Positions 1 through 8,109 of a stretch of DNA of 35,462 bases are shown one piece after another (position 1 is the first letter of the stretch; each line of letters opens with the position of its first letter). Source of the DNA: Flavobacterium sp. SCGC AAA160-P02 (GTDB lineage Bacteria > Bacteroidota > Bacteroidia > Flavobacteriales > Flavobacteriaceae); contig KB911101.1 of assembly GCA_000383355.1 (NCBI GenBank), positions 1 through 35,462 of the forward strand. The letters are read 5' to 3'. The position numbers were made by a program, and so were the translations under genes. The notes beneath the pieces are model-generated. The model was not told where the DNA came from, searched no databases, and saw nothing but the letters and a program-made list of their open reading frames with translations.

Positions 1-95
1 AATCCACCACCACAGGTCTTATAACGAGGAAGCGTTTCTTTTTCTATGATACATACATTTACTCCTTTTTGTGCTAAATAAAATGCGGTTGCTGC
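1..95. repeat. left arm of 95-bp perfect inverted repeat
   Basis: The reverse complement of 1-95 is identical to 5104-5198 at every base. The match stops sharply at 95/5104 (next gene base is A of GGA at 96, versus T at 5103). On the other side it reaches the window edge, so the true length may be greater. The repeat lies inside the coding region of the split flavoenzyme. Confidence 0.95.
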
Positions 96-140
96 TCCAG
101 AGGGGCCACTACCAACGATAGCTACATCATAATTCTTCAT
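1..140 (-). CDS. N-terminal fragment of NAD(P)/FAD-dependent oxidoreductase (geranylgeranyl reductase family)
   Basis: The minus strand reads from an ATG at 140 for 46 codons and runs off the left edge. The product begins MKNYDVAIVGSGPSGAA, a Rossmann FAD-binding motif (G10-x-G12-x-x-G15), followed by a beta-strand ending in an acidic residue and by PRYKTCGGG, the hallmark of the geranylgeranyl reductase/flavin hydroxylase family. The ATG overlaps the stop of the EEP gene (ATGA), so this is the last gene of the minus-strand operon. Positions 95 to 1 repeat exactly at 5104-5198, where the rest of the enzyme is found. Joining these first 15 codons (140-96) to 5104-6195 gives an uninterrupted 378-residue protein in the same frame. 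I infer that the two pieces are one gene in the normal genome arrangement. The family reduces or hydroxylates lipid and polyketide substrates; the substrate here is unknown. Confidence 0.85.
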   Translation of the reverse strand, partial: MKNYDVAIVGSGPSGAATAFYLAQKGVNVCIIEKETLPRYKTCGGG

Positions 141-1162
141 TCAATTTTATTTTTTAATTTTATTCTTGCTAAAATAGGGAAGTGGTCTGAGTACGGAACC
201 TCAAATGTTTTAAAATTATTGACTTCAAAATTTAGGTCTACTAATATAAAGTCTATTCTTAAAGGATACAAATAATTAAATGTCTTACCTAAGCCCTTAC
301 CAGCTATTTTAAAGGCATCTTGTTTGTTTTTGGAGAGTTCTCTATATACCCAAGAAAATGCGGTGTTATTAAAGTCGCCACAAAGTATTTTTTTTCCATT
401 CCATTTTTTTTCGTGTTCCAAAAATAATTCTACCTGTTTTGCTTGTTTTTTAAAAGAGGCTTTCATGCGTTGAAGCAGTTTGTCAGAATTTTTTTCGCCA
501 AAATTTTCTTTAGCAGTATTCATTTTTAAAGACTCTAAATGAATATTATAAACCCTAATAGTGTCTTTAACTTTAATAATGTCTGCAAAAATAATATTGT
601 TAGCACTGTTCTCTAAATCTAAGGAGCCTGAGTTTATGATCTCATATTTAGAAAAAATGGCCAAACCAAATTTGTTGATCTTAGATTTTGTTTTTATAAA
701 TTGATAAGGATAAGATATTTGAAGGTTATCAGCTTCAAAATATTCTTGAATTGATATCACATCAGGTGTTTTTTCAGTAATTAATGTAGATATTTTTTCA
801 TCAATGGCATTATCTGTAGTCCAATTGTAATGATTAAATAAACGAACATTATAACTCATTACTGCTAAATCATCTTTTAGAAAAATGTTTTTTTCTGAAA
901 ATTTATAGATACTACTAATATATCCAACACCAAGAACTATTGCAAGTAAAGAGAGGATTAGGTATTTTTTTAATTTAATGATCCAATAAGTTAGAAAAAA
1001 AACATTTAATAAAAAAAGCACTGGAACCGATAAACTTATGATGGTAAATATTGGACTTAATTTTGGAGATATAAACGGTAGAAGATAAGACAAGAGTAAT
1101 AGCATTGCTACTATTGTATTTATAAAGACTAGTATTTTATTCCAAAAATTGTCTTTTTTCAT
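137..1162 (-). CDS. membrane-anchored endonuclease/exonuclease/phosphatase (EEP) family protein
   Basis: A 341-residue protein with three N-terminal membrane segments (about residues 10-31, 36-62 and 67-86) and a C-terminal EEP (DNase I-like) domain from about residue 98. The family's metal and catalytic residues are visible: N105 in MSYNVR, E140 in ISIQEYF, H208 in YNIHLES, D263 and N265 in CGDFNN, D304 in IDFILVD, and D326-H327 in YSDHFP. EEP enzymes cleave phosphodiester or phosphomonoester bonds in nucleic acids, lipids or sugars, so the substrate cannot be told. The topology suggests the catalytic domain is tethered to the inner membrane. The stop codon overlaps the ATG of the reductase fragment, and the rhomboid gene lies 73 bp upstream. 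The family call is firm; the biological role is unknown. Confidence 0.9.
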   Translation of the reverse strand: MKKDNFWNKILVFINTIVAMLLLLSYLLPFISPKLSPIFTIISLSVPVLFLLNVFFLTYWIIKLKKYLILSLLAIVLGVGYISSIYKFSEKNIFLKDDLAVMSYNVRLFNHYNWTTDNAIDEKISTLITEKTPDVISIQEYFEADNLQISYPYQFIKTKSKINKFGLAIFSKYEIINSGSLDLENSANNIIFADIIKVKDTIRVYNIHLESLKMNTAKENFGEKNSDKLLQRMKASFKKQAKQVELFLEHEKKWNGKKILCGDFNNTAFSWVYRELSKNKQDAFKIAGKGLGKTFNYLYPLRIDFILVDLNFEVNNFKTFEVPYSDHFPILARIKLKNKIE

Positions 1163-1235
1163 CTATATAATTTATCTTTTTTTAAAAGAAGTTTTATGAA
1201 TTTATCACATAACATATTAAAATACAATCTGCTAA

Positions 1236-2084
1236 CTAGTTGCTTTGTTTAAAAAGAAACTCTTTTTCTTCTTTTGTTAAGGTGTCATAGCCAGATTTGC
1301 TTATTTTATCTAAAATGGCATCTATTTTAGCTTGATTTTCTCCTGTTGCTTTTGCATTAGCAGTTTTTTTGGTTGTTTTGTAGACTGTCTGTAGAGATTT
1401 CTTTCTTTTGGTAAGTAACTCTGAAAACCAACTAAAAAAAGTAATTTTTTTATTACTAGCTTGAGAAACATATGCATAACCAAATAGTGCTCCTCCCAAA
1501 TGGGCAATATGCCCGCCGCCATTTCCACCGGCTAAAGAAATTAAATCAAAGAGTATAAAAACTCCGGCCAAATGCCAAACCTTCACATATCCAATAAATC
1601 TAAATTGTAATTGATAATTGGGAATATAAGTTGCAATTCCAATAACAATTGCTGTAATACCGGCAGATGCTCCAACCATGGTGTGAACCTTGCCTTCAAA
1701 TAGAGGAAAATAACTATAACTTAGCAAATAGGCAATTCCTCCAAATACGGTTCCTAAAAGATAAAAATTTAATGCTTGCTTTTGGGTAAAATATTCTAAA
1801 AAAAGTCTGCCAAAATAATGCAAAACAAGACAATTAAATAGTAGGTGTAAAAAACCACTATGTAAAAAACCATAGCTAACAAGTGACCAGGGCTTTGTAA
1901 TAAAATTATCAAAAGAAGACGATAAAGAAAACCATTCATAGACAAAGCTCATTTGTTTGGAATACAAACCACTAAAAGAGCTTGAAATTAACGTAATGAT
2001 AAAAACGGCAACATTAATATAAATTAATTGCTGTATAATAGAAGCCGATTTGAATTTTGTCTGTAAATCTTTGAATACACTCAT
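1236..2084 (-). CDS. rhomboid family intramembrane serine protease, with soluble C-terminal tail
   Basis: A 282-residue polytopic membrane protein of the rhomboid fold. It has the family HxxxxHxxxN region (H75, H80 and N84 in LHSGFLHLLFN), the nucleophile S140 in VGASAG and the catalytic partner H195 in HIAHLGG. About six hydrophobic segments span residues 20-207. They are followed by a basic soluble tail of about 70 residues rich in lysine, ending with the helical KISKSGYDTLTKEEKEFLF. Rhomboids cut transmembrane helices within the bilayer. The gene follows a second rhomboid gene with only 6 bp between them, so the two are co-transcribed with mutL. The paralogues are clearly different in sequence, and both keep an intact Ser-His dyad. 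Confidence 0.93.
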   Translation of the reverse strand: MSVFKDLQTKFKSASIIQQLIYINVAVFIITLISSSFSGLYSKQMSFVYEWFSLSSSFDNFITKPWSLVSYGFLHSGFLHLLFNCLVLHYFGRLFLEYFTQKQALNFYLLGTVFGGIAYLLSYSYFPLFEGKVHTMVGASAGITAIVIGIATYIPNYQLQFRFIGYVKVWHLAGVFILFDLISLAGGNGGGHIAHLGGALFGYAYVSQASNKKITFFSWFSELLTKRKKSLQTVYKTTKKTANAKATGENQAKIDAILDKISKSGYDTLTKEEKEFLFKQSN

Positions 2085-2090
2085 TTATTT

Positions 2091-2825
2091 CTAGTGTTTG
2101 AATTGATTGTTTTTCCAATAATAAGCTAATATGAAACCAATAATTGCACCACCTATATGGGCAAAGTGTGCTACGTTTCCAACGGAGTATTTAGTCATTC
2201 CAAAAAATAAATCTCCAAGTAAAATTAGAGGAATAAAGTACTTTGCTGCGATTGGAACAGGAAAAAATATCAAAGCAAGTTTTGCGTCTTTAAAATACAT
2301 GCCAAAGGCAACTAAAACGCCATAAACAGCACCCGAAGCTCCTACAGCAGGAGTGTGATATAAGCTGTAAAACTGACTCAATTCTGCTTGAGACAATGTA
2401 ATTACATCAGCATAATTTGTATAAACTCCTGTATCTAATATTTTTGAAATATCATTTGAATTAAGTCCATTTTGAATTAAAACATCATAAAAACCATCAA
2501 ACTGATAATAATTAACCAAAGAATAAATTAAACCAGCACCAATACCAGCAGAAAAGTAAAAGAATAGAAATTTATTGCGTCCCCACATTTTCTCTAATGG
2601 AGTCCCAAAAGCCCAAAGACCATACATATTAAAGAGTATATGAGCAAAACTTCCATGCATAAACATATGAGTTACATATTGCCAAAAACCAAAATTTTCA
2701 TTTTTTGGAAAATGCAATGCAAGAATATTAGTGAGATCTATATTTATAAGTTGAGGACCAATAAATAGAATAACATTAACAATGATTAAATGTTTTATTC
2801 CTTCTGTAAATTTGATTCCATTCAT
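2091..2825 (-). CDS. rhomboid family intramembrane serine protease
   Basis: A 244-residue rhomboid with the standard family landmarks: H53, H57, H62 and N66 in THMFMHGSFAHILFN, the nucleophile S164 in VGASGAVYG, and H223 in FAHIGG. A longer loop (about residues 105-155) separates the third and fourth membrane segments, and the protein ends soon after the last helix, unlike its neighbour. The start lies 3 bp after the mutL stop and the stop is 6 bp before the second rhomboid gene, implying tight co-expression. Rhomboids of this type are common in Bacteroidota, usually with unknown substrates. Confidence 0.93.
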   Translation of the reverse strand: MNGIKFTEGIKHLIIVNVILFIGPQLINIDLTNILALHFPKNENFGFWQYVTHMFMHGSFAHILFNMYGLWAFGTPLEKMWGRNKFLFFYFSAGIGAGLIYSLVNYYQFDGFYDVLIQNGLNSNDISKILDTGVYTNYADVITLSQAELSQFYSLYHTPAVGASGAVYGVLVAFGMYFKDAKLALIFFPVPIAAKYFIPLILLGDLFFGMTKYSVGNVAHFAHIGGAIIGFILAYYWKNNQFKH

Positions 2826-2828
2826 ATG

Positions 2829-4637
2829 TTAACGAGCAAATAATTGATCAATTTCTTCTAATGTTAGTGTTTTAAACGTTGCTTTTCCGGCTGGACAAAT
2901 ACTTGGTTCTTTGCATGAAAATAAGCTATTTACTAAGACTTCTTGTTCTTTTTGTGATAGAAAATGCCCTGTTTTAATAGCTATAGATTTTGCAAAAGAT
3001 GATGCCATAATTTTTAAAGGATTAAAATTAGCATCAGGAATGTCTAAATTAATATTCTCTAAGAGTTCTTCTAAAACCTTAGAGATTTTACTTTCAGAAA
3101 TAGAAACAGGAGTTCCTTTAATAGTAACCGACTCTTTTGTGAACTCATCAAAATAAAAACCTACATTTTCTAATTCTGGCTTTAAGGTATATATCATTTC
3201 AATTTCGGCAGATGAAAATGAGATAGTAATGGGAAATAATAATTGTTGACTGTGAACTTCTTTTAGTGTTGTACTGTCTAAAAATTCTTCATACAAAACA
3301 CGTTGATGTGCTAAAGATTGATGAATTAAAACCACTCCAGACTTTATAGAACTTAGTAAATATTTTCTCTGTACTTGAATTGTTTTATTAGCAAGATGAG
3401 CTGTTTCTTGATCAAACAGTGTTTCTTGTTGTTCAATTTCATTGGTAGAAACGTACAAACTTTCCCAATTTTCAGTCTCTTTTTTATACTGAAATGACGA
3501 TTTGTTTTGAGAAGTTTCCTCTTTTCCAAAAGGGTTAAAAGACGGATCCACTGTTATTTTTGGACTAGACGGTCTAGATTCTTTTTTTGTAAAATTATAG
3601 GGTGTGTCTAGCGTGGCATCTCTATTAAAATCTAAAACAGGGGCAACATTGTATTGCCCTAAACTGTGTTTAATTGTAGCTCTTAAAATTGCATAGACTG
3701 CTTTTTCATCATCAAATTTTATTTCTGTTTTTGTAGGATGAATGTTAATATCAATACTTTTGGTAGGAACGGTTAGGTACAAAAAATAAGAAGGGTGGGA
3801 ACCGTGTTCAAGCAGTCCTTCAAAAGCAGCTACCACAGCATGATTTAAATATGGGCTTTTTACATAACGATTATTTACAAAAAAGAATTGTTCACCTCTT
3901 TTTTTCTTAGAAAAAGCTGGTTTAGCAATGAAACCTTCCATAGAAATCATTTCTGTATCTTCAGAGATAGGCACCAGCTTTTCATTCATTTTAGCACCAA
4001 AAATAGCCACAATCCTTTTCCTTAAATTGTTGTTTTTTAGATGATAAACCTCGTTATCATTATGATATAAACTAAATGATATTTCTGGGTGTGACAAAGA
4101 TACACGTTGAAATTCATCTATAATATGTCTGGTCTCAATAGTATCAGATTTTAAAAAATTTCTTCTAGCAGGTATATTATAAAATAGATTTTTTACAGCA
4201 ACATTAGTTCCAGTTGGAGTTGCTGTCATTTCTTGATAAGTAACCTTACTACCTTCTATTTTTATGTGGGTTCCTAATTCTTGAGAGTTTTGTTTGGTCT
4301 TCATTTCTACATGAGCAATTGCTGCTATTGAAGCCATTGCCTCACCTCTAAAACCTTTGGTATGTAATTGAAATAAATCTTCGGCAGCTCTTATTTTAGA
4401 AGTTGCATGACGCTCAAATGAGAGTCTAGCATCTGTTGTACTCATTCCTTTGCCATTATCTATAACCTGAATTAGTGTTTTCCCAGCATCTCTAAGAATA
4501 AGTTTAATGGAAGTTGCTGAAGCATCTATAGAATTTTCTAATAATTCTTTCACAACAGAAGCAGGTCTTTGCACTACTTCACCTGCAGCAATTTGGTTGG
4601 CAACATGATCTGGTAAGAGTTGAATAATGTCTGACAT
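2829..4637 (-). CDS. mutL: DNA mismatch repair protein MutL
   Basis: 602 residues. The N-terminal GHKL ATPase is intact: IAAGEVVQRPASVVKELLEN at about 16-35 with the catalytic E31, DNGKGM at 60-65, RHATSKI at 76-82, and KGFRGEAM at 94-101. A transducer domain follows to about residue 335, then a low-complexity linker (about 340-410), then the C-terminal dimerisation domain. MutL couples mismatch recognition by MutS to strand removal. In the C-terminal domain, the place of the DQHAxxExxxxE endonuclease motif is taken by HQSLAHQRVLYE (439-450), and the later CPHG-type motif reads CPAGKATF (581-588), so metal-dependent nicking may be altered. The ATG overlaps the upstream stop by one base (TAATG). 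This gene sits inside the segment bounded by the 95-bp inverted repeats. Confidence 0.97.
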   Translation of the reverse strand: MSDIIQLLPDHVANQIAAGEVVQRPASVVKELLENSIDASATSIKLILRDAGKTLIQVIDNGKGMSTTDARLSFERHATSKIRAAEDLFQLHTKGFRGEAMASIAAIAHVEMKTKQNSQELGTHIKIEGSKVTYQEMTATPTGTNVAVKNLFYNIPARRNFLKSDTIETRHIIDEFQRVSLSHPEISFSLYHNDNEVYHLKNNNLRKRIVAIFGAKMNEKLVPISEDTEMISMEGFIAKPAFSKKKRGEQFFFVNNRYVKSPYLNHAVVAAFEGLLEHGSHPSYFLYLTVPTKSIDINIHPTKTEIKFDDEKAVYAILRATIKHSLGQYNVAPVLDFNRDATLDTPYNFTKKESRPSSPKITVDPSFNPFGKEETSQNKSSFQYKKETENWESLYVSTNEIEQQETLFDQETAHLANKTIQVQRKYLLSSIKSGVVLIHQSLAHQRVLYEEFLDSTTLKEVHSQQLLFPITISFSSAEIEMIYTLKPELENVGFYFDEFTKESVTIKGTPVSISESKISKVLEELLENINLDIPDANFNPLKIMASSFAKSIAIKTGHFLSQKEQEVLVNSLFSCKEPSICPAGKATFKTLTLEEIDQLFAR

Positions 4638-4960
4638 TATTTTTTGCTAAAAATTGATAGATCAAAATCTATGATGAATAAAAAAATAAGTACTAGTATA
4701 GCAATGATATAAAGTACCACTTTATTTGAATTTGTTTCTGTTTCTTCTAATTGATAGGTTTCATCATCAATTTTGAGGATGTTTTGTTCCCCTTTTAAAT
4801 CACTAATAGCACCATTAATTTTACCTTTTAAACCACCATCACTACCTGTTGAGCTTCTAAATTCATCAAACTTATGTTTAATTGCATACGGATTACCTTC
4901 CCCTTTGTAGTATCTGGGTTTGTAATCAAATTTTTTGTTTTTTCTCTTTATAATTGCCAT
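4637..4960 (-). CDS. small single-pass membrane protein, first gene of the mutL operon
   Basis: 107 residues: a basic N-terminus (MAIIKRKNKKFDYKPRYYKG), a polar region with a HKFDEFRS motif and a GLKGK segment, then one C-terminal membrane helix (about residues 83-101) ending DFDLSIFSKK. From memory, homologues occur throughout Flavobacteriaceae and are often labelled 'riboflavin synthase subunit beta'. Nothing here resembles lumazine or riboflavin synthase, so I would not use that name. The stop overlaps the mutL start by one base, so translation is probably coupled. Function is unknown. Confidence 0.75.
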   Translation of the reverse strand: MAIIKRKNKKFDYKPRYYKGEGNPYAIKHKFDEFRSSTGSDGGLKGKINGAISDLKGEQNILKIDDETYQLEETETNSNKVVLYIIAILVLIFLFIIDFDLSIFSKK

Positions 4961-4990
4961 GCAGCTCTCTGTAAGTTCATTTTAAGACTA

Positions 4991-5024
4991 CAAATACTAA
5001 GCCATTAGTAAGTAGCCTGTCAAA
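4991..5024 (-). promoter_or_regulatory. candidate Bacteroidetes-type promoter of the mutL operon
   Basis: On the minus strand a TTTG (5024-5021) is followed 21 bases later by TAGTATTTG (4999-4991), close to the -33 TTTG / -7 TAnnTTTG pattern but with one extra base. It lies about 30 bp before the start of the first operon gene. The match is imperfect. Confidence 0.3.
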
Positions 5025-5103
5025 GTTACTTAATAATAAAATAGTGGTCAAGGTTTGTTGGTAAGTTCGTTGTTAATTCTAGGATAAAGAAGCCATTTTA
5101 ATT

Positions 5104-5198
5104 GCAGCAACCGCATTTTATTTAGCACAAAAAGGAGTAAATGTATGTATCATAGAAAAAGAAACGCTTCCTCGTTATAAGACCTGTGGTGGTGGATT
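5104..5198. repeat. right arm of 95-bp perfect inverted repeat
   Basis: Identical to the reverse complement of 1-95. It begins abruptly at 5104: upstream (5040-5103) there is no homology to the gene's first 15 codons or to its upstream EEP gene. This is the join between the mutL operon's promoter side and the interior of the flavoenzyme gene. Confidence 0.95.
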
Positions 5199-6195
5199 TG
5201 TTTTTAGAGGACGTAAAAATTTACCTATTGATATCTCCTCTGTTATAGAGCAAGAGTATTATGAAGTAGAGACTTATATTGGTAATGAGCCTTTTTCTAT
5301 TTCTCGAAAAGATCCAATAATTACAATGATTATGAGAGATTCTTTTGATCATTTACTTGTAAAAGAAGCACAGAAATTTGGCATAGACGTATTGCAAAAT
5401 CACAAGCTTATTGGTGTAGAAAATGAAGAAAATCATATCATTTGTAAAACTTCTCAAGGAAATATTGAAGCTAAGTTTCTTATTGCTGCAGACGGTGTTT
5501 TAAGTCAAACAGCTAAGTTTGCTGGTTGGACAACTGAAACTCGCAATTTAATTCCAGCTTTAGAATATGAAGTAACAGTACCTACTAAAGATTTTGAACG
5601 TTTGTCTAAAAAAGCACGTTTTGATATTGACGAAGCTCCCGAGGGATATGCCTGGTGCTTTCCTAAGAAAAATCATTTATCATTAGGTGTTTTAACCACA
5701 AGGAAAAAAAGAATCAATTTAAAAGAATATTATAAAAGCTACTTGGCAAAACTTGGTATTACTAAAATTATTAAAGAAGAACAGCACGGATTTCAGATTC
5801 CACTGTCTTGTAGAACAGATGGTTTTGTTAAAGGTAGAACATTCTTAATTGGGGATGCTGCTGGCTTTGCAGAACCCATTACTGCAGAAGGAATCTCTAA
5901 TGCAATCTATAGCGGGAAATTAGTTGCAGAAGCTATTATTGAAAGTAATTTAGACCTTGAAATGGCAACAAAACTTTACTCAGAAAAGCTACATAAAAAG
6001 TTAATTCCTGAATTGCGTTCAGGCGAATTTTTATCTAACTACTTTTATAAAAGAAATCCAGTAAGAAATTTCTTATTAAAAAAATATGCTAATAAATTTG
6101 GAGAATATATGGTAGATATTTTAATGGGTGATAAAAGTTTTCCTATGGATGTTAAGAAAAGATTGGCACAAAAAATTAAGGAAGCTGTCTTTTAA
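5104..6195 (+). pseudogene. 5'-truncated FAD-dependent oxidoreductase (geranylgeranyl reductase family), main part of the gene
   Basis: The plus strand is open from 5083 and matches the flavoenzyme from 5104 (AATAFYLAQKG...) to a TAA at 6193-6195, giving 363 family residues. PRYKTCGGG follows the first strand, and the second FAD signature is clear (LIGDAAGFAEPITAEGIS, near 5850-5900). The first 15 residues, including the GxGxxG FAD loop and the ATG, are missing here and are present on the opposite strand at 140-96. There is no in-frame ATG, GTG or TTG before the ATG at 5326, and an in-frame TAG lies at 5080-5082. A protein started at 5326 (289 residues) would lack the dinucleotide-binding fold. 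As drawn the gene is broken; fusing the two pieces restores a 378-residue enzyme. I expect the intact form in the real chromosome. Confidence 0.85.
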
Positions 6196-6203
6196 ATTTC
6201 ATT

Positions 6204-7808
6204 TTAGTTTACTTTCTTAACTCTTCTGAGATCTAACATATCTATTGGATTAATTCCCAAGCCTTCTATGTTTTTCTGAGAAAAACGGATAACTTGATCA
6301 TAATACAATGGAATAATTGGTGCTTCATCAATTAAAATACTATCCATCTTTTGATAAAGCTTGTATCTTATTTTTAAATTAACAGCAGAAATAGATTGCT
6401 CATACAAGCTATCAAAATTATCATTTTTAAAATGAGTATAATTAGGACCATTTGGCGTAAAATTCTTACTGTAAAATAATGATAAATAGTTTTCTGCATC
6501 AGGGTAGTCTGCTATCCAACTTGCTCTAAAAATAGAGAATTTACCTGTTGCTTTACCCTGCCTTAAAGAAGAAGGAGGTATTACATCTATCGTAACATCT
6601 AATCCAATATTCTGTAACTCTCGTTGAATAAACTCACATAAATCTAAATAATTACTATTGGTTGTAATGGTAATTGAAGGATTCTTAATACCTGTTTCTT
6701 GTATAAATTCCTGAAGTAATTTACGTGCTAATTCAGGTTTATAACGATACCCTTCTAAATTGTTAAAAGATGGTAAGCCCGATGGAATAAAACCGTTAAC
6801 TGCTGGTGTTCCTATTCCATTTCGTAAATATTTAATCATCTTTTCTCTATCAAAACCATAATTAATTGCCTTTCTAATTAATTTGTTGTTTGTAATATTA
6901 TTTTTATGATCTAAATACACACCTAAATATTCTGTATTTAAGTAAGCACCTGTTTCCATGTGAACCAGATGTTTATATTTTGGTTGTAATTTTCCTTCCG
7001 TAGTAATAATATCATCTTTATAAGAAGCATCTAGGCTCTTCATAAAATCTAAATTTCCTTGAATAAATTGCAAGAATTCACTCTGTTTATCTGGCAGAAA
7101 TGTAATAGCAACAGCTTCTAGATACGGTAGCTTTTTTCCTGTAGTATCTTTTTCAAAGTAGTTTGGATTTTTTCGCAGCACAAGCTTGGTGTTCTCTACC
7201 CATAATTTAAATTTAAAAGGACCTGTGCCTATTGGGTTTGAGCGATATTCATCGCCAAAATATTCTATAGCTTCTTTAGAAACAACAGAACAATACTTCA
7301 TAGCTAACAATCCTAAAAATGGAGGAAAAGCTTGAGTTAATTCTATTTGAAAAACTCCATCTTCAAGCGCTGAAAAACTTTTTACATTCTGTAAAACCCA
7401 AGCCCCTGGAGAAACTATATTTTTATCTAAGAGCCTTTTAAAACTATACTCAAAATCAGTGGCTCTAATCAACCTTGTAGCATCATTTTCAAACAAACTA
7501 TGCTCATGAAAATAGACATCATCTCTTAGTGTAAATGTATAGACTTTTCCATCTTCTGAAATTTGCCAACTTTTGGCAATACTTGGTATAACACGTAAAC
7601 TATCATCTAGTTGAACCAATCCATTATATAATTGATGAACTGCCCAAATATTTCGCTGATCTTTAGCAAAAGCTGGGTCTAGAGAACTTATGTTGGAATG
7701 CTCGTTGTACCTAAAAACTTGGGAAATATTAAACTTAGATTCCTTATTTTCACATGAAATCATCAGAAAAACAAGCAATAAATAATACCAATTATTTCTT
7801 AAAACCAT
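6204..7808 (-). CDS. peptide/nickel-type ABC transporter substrate-binding lipoprotein (SBP family 5)
   Basis: 534 residues with a lipoprotein signal (MVLRNNWYYLLLVFLMISC, lipidated Cys19), so it is probably outer- or inner-membrane anchored on the periplasmic side. Family-5 (DppA/OppA-like) landmarks are present: TFTLRDDVYFHE, ATDFEYSFKRLLD, NPIGTGPFKF, LIRKAINYGFDREKMI, and a C-terminal ASWIADYPDAENYL region. These proteins bind oligopeptides, dipeptides or other small ligands for uptake. No permease or ATPase gene lies nearby, so it is an orphan binding protein in this window. Its start overlaps the end of the upstream ABM-fold gene by 17 bp, indicating co-transcription. It converges with the reductase fragment, 8 bp apart, with no hairpin terminator between them. 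Confidence 0.92.
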   Translation of the reverse strand: MVLRNNWYYLLLVFLMISCENKESKFNISQVFRYNEHSNISSLDPAFAKDQRNIWAVHQLYNGLVQLDDSLRVIPSIAKSWQISEDGKVYTFTLRDDVYFHEHSLFENDATRLIRATDFEYSFKRLLDKNIVSPGAWVLQNVKSFSALEDGVFQIELTQAFPPFLGLLAMKYCSVVSKEAIEYFGDEYRSNPIGTGPFKFKLWVENTKLVLRKNPNYFEKDTTGKKLPYLEAVAITFLPDKQSEFLQFIQGNLDFMKSLDASYKDDIITTEGKLQPKYKHLVHMETGAYLNTEYLGVYLDHKNNITNNKLIRKAINYGFDREKMIKYLRNGIGTPAVNGFIPSGLPSFNNLEGYRYKPELARKLLQEFIQETGIKNPSITITTNSNYLDLCEFIQRELQNIGLDVTIDVIPPSSLRQGKATGKFSIFRASWIADYPDAENYLSLFYSKNFTPNGPNYTHFKNDNFDSLYEQSISAVNLKIRYKLYQKMDSILIDEAPIIPLYYDQVIRFSQKNIEGLGINPIDMLDLRRVKKVN

Positions 7809-8109
7809 AGTCTCTTTCTACTTTACATATTCTTAATTGATAGTGTTCATACCATTGTTCTCTTCCTCTTTTTCTAACTTTTGTATGCTCTAAATTATGT
7901 TTCCATTTCGTAATCGCCTCCAAGCTATTCCAATAAGAAACTGTAATTCCAACTTCATTCCTGGCAGATTCAATTCCTAAAAACCCTTCTTGCAACTCAG
8001 CTAATTTTTCCATTCTTACAGCAGTTTCAAGATAACCAGCAATGTCATCAGTTAAGAGCGTTGTGAAAATAACGGCATAATATGGGGTTTTTAAATTACT
8101 AACAATCAT
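7792..8109 (-). CDS. antibiotic biosynthesis monooxygenase (ABM-fold) family protein
   Basis: 105 residues resembling the dimeric alpha-beta barrel ABM family: PYYAVIFTTLL opens the first strand, EGFLGIES matches the 'pGflG.es' core, and ITVSYWNSLEAITKWKHN matches the strand-helix with the conserved tryptophans. It ends with a WYEHYQLRICKVER strand. Members include heme-degrading enzymes and quinol monooxygenases, but many are of unknown role. The ligand residues of IsdG-type heme oxygenases cannot be confidently assigned here. The gene overlaps the upstream acetyltransferase by 4 bp (ATGA) and the downstream binding protein by 17 bp. Confidence 0.85.
   Translation of the reverse strand: MIVSNLKTPYYAVIFTTLLTDDIAGYLETAVRMEKLAELQEGFLGIESARNEVGITVSYWNSLEAITKWKHNLEHTKVRKRGREQWYEHYQLRICKVERDYGFKK

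Noticed and set aside
5326..6195. A complete 289-residue oxidoreductase starting at the ATG at 5326
   Set aside because: The coding match continues upstream to 5104 and the FAD-binding N-terminus is required by the family. The ATG is internal.
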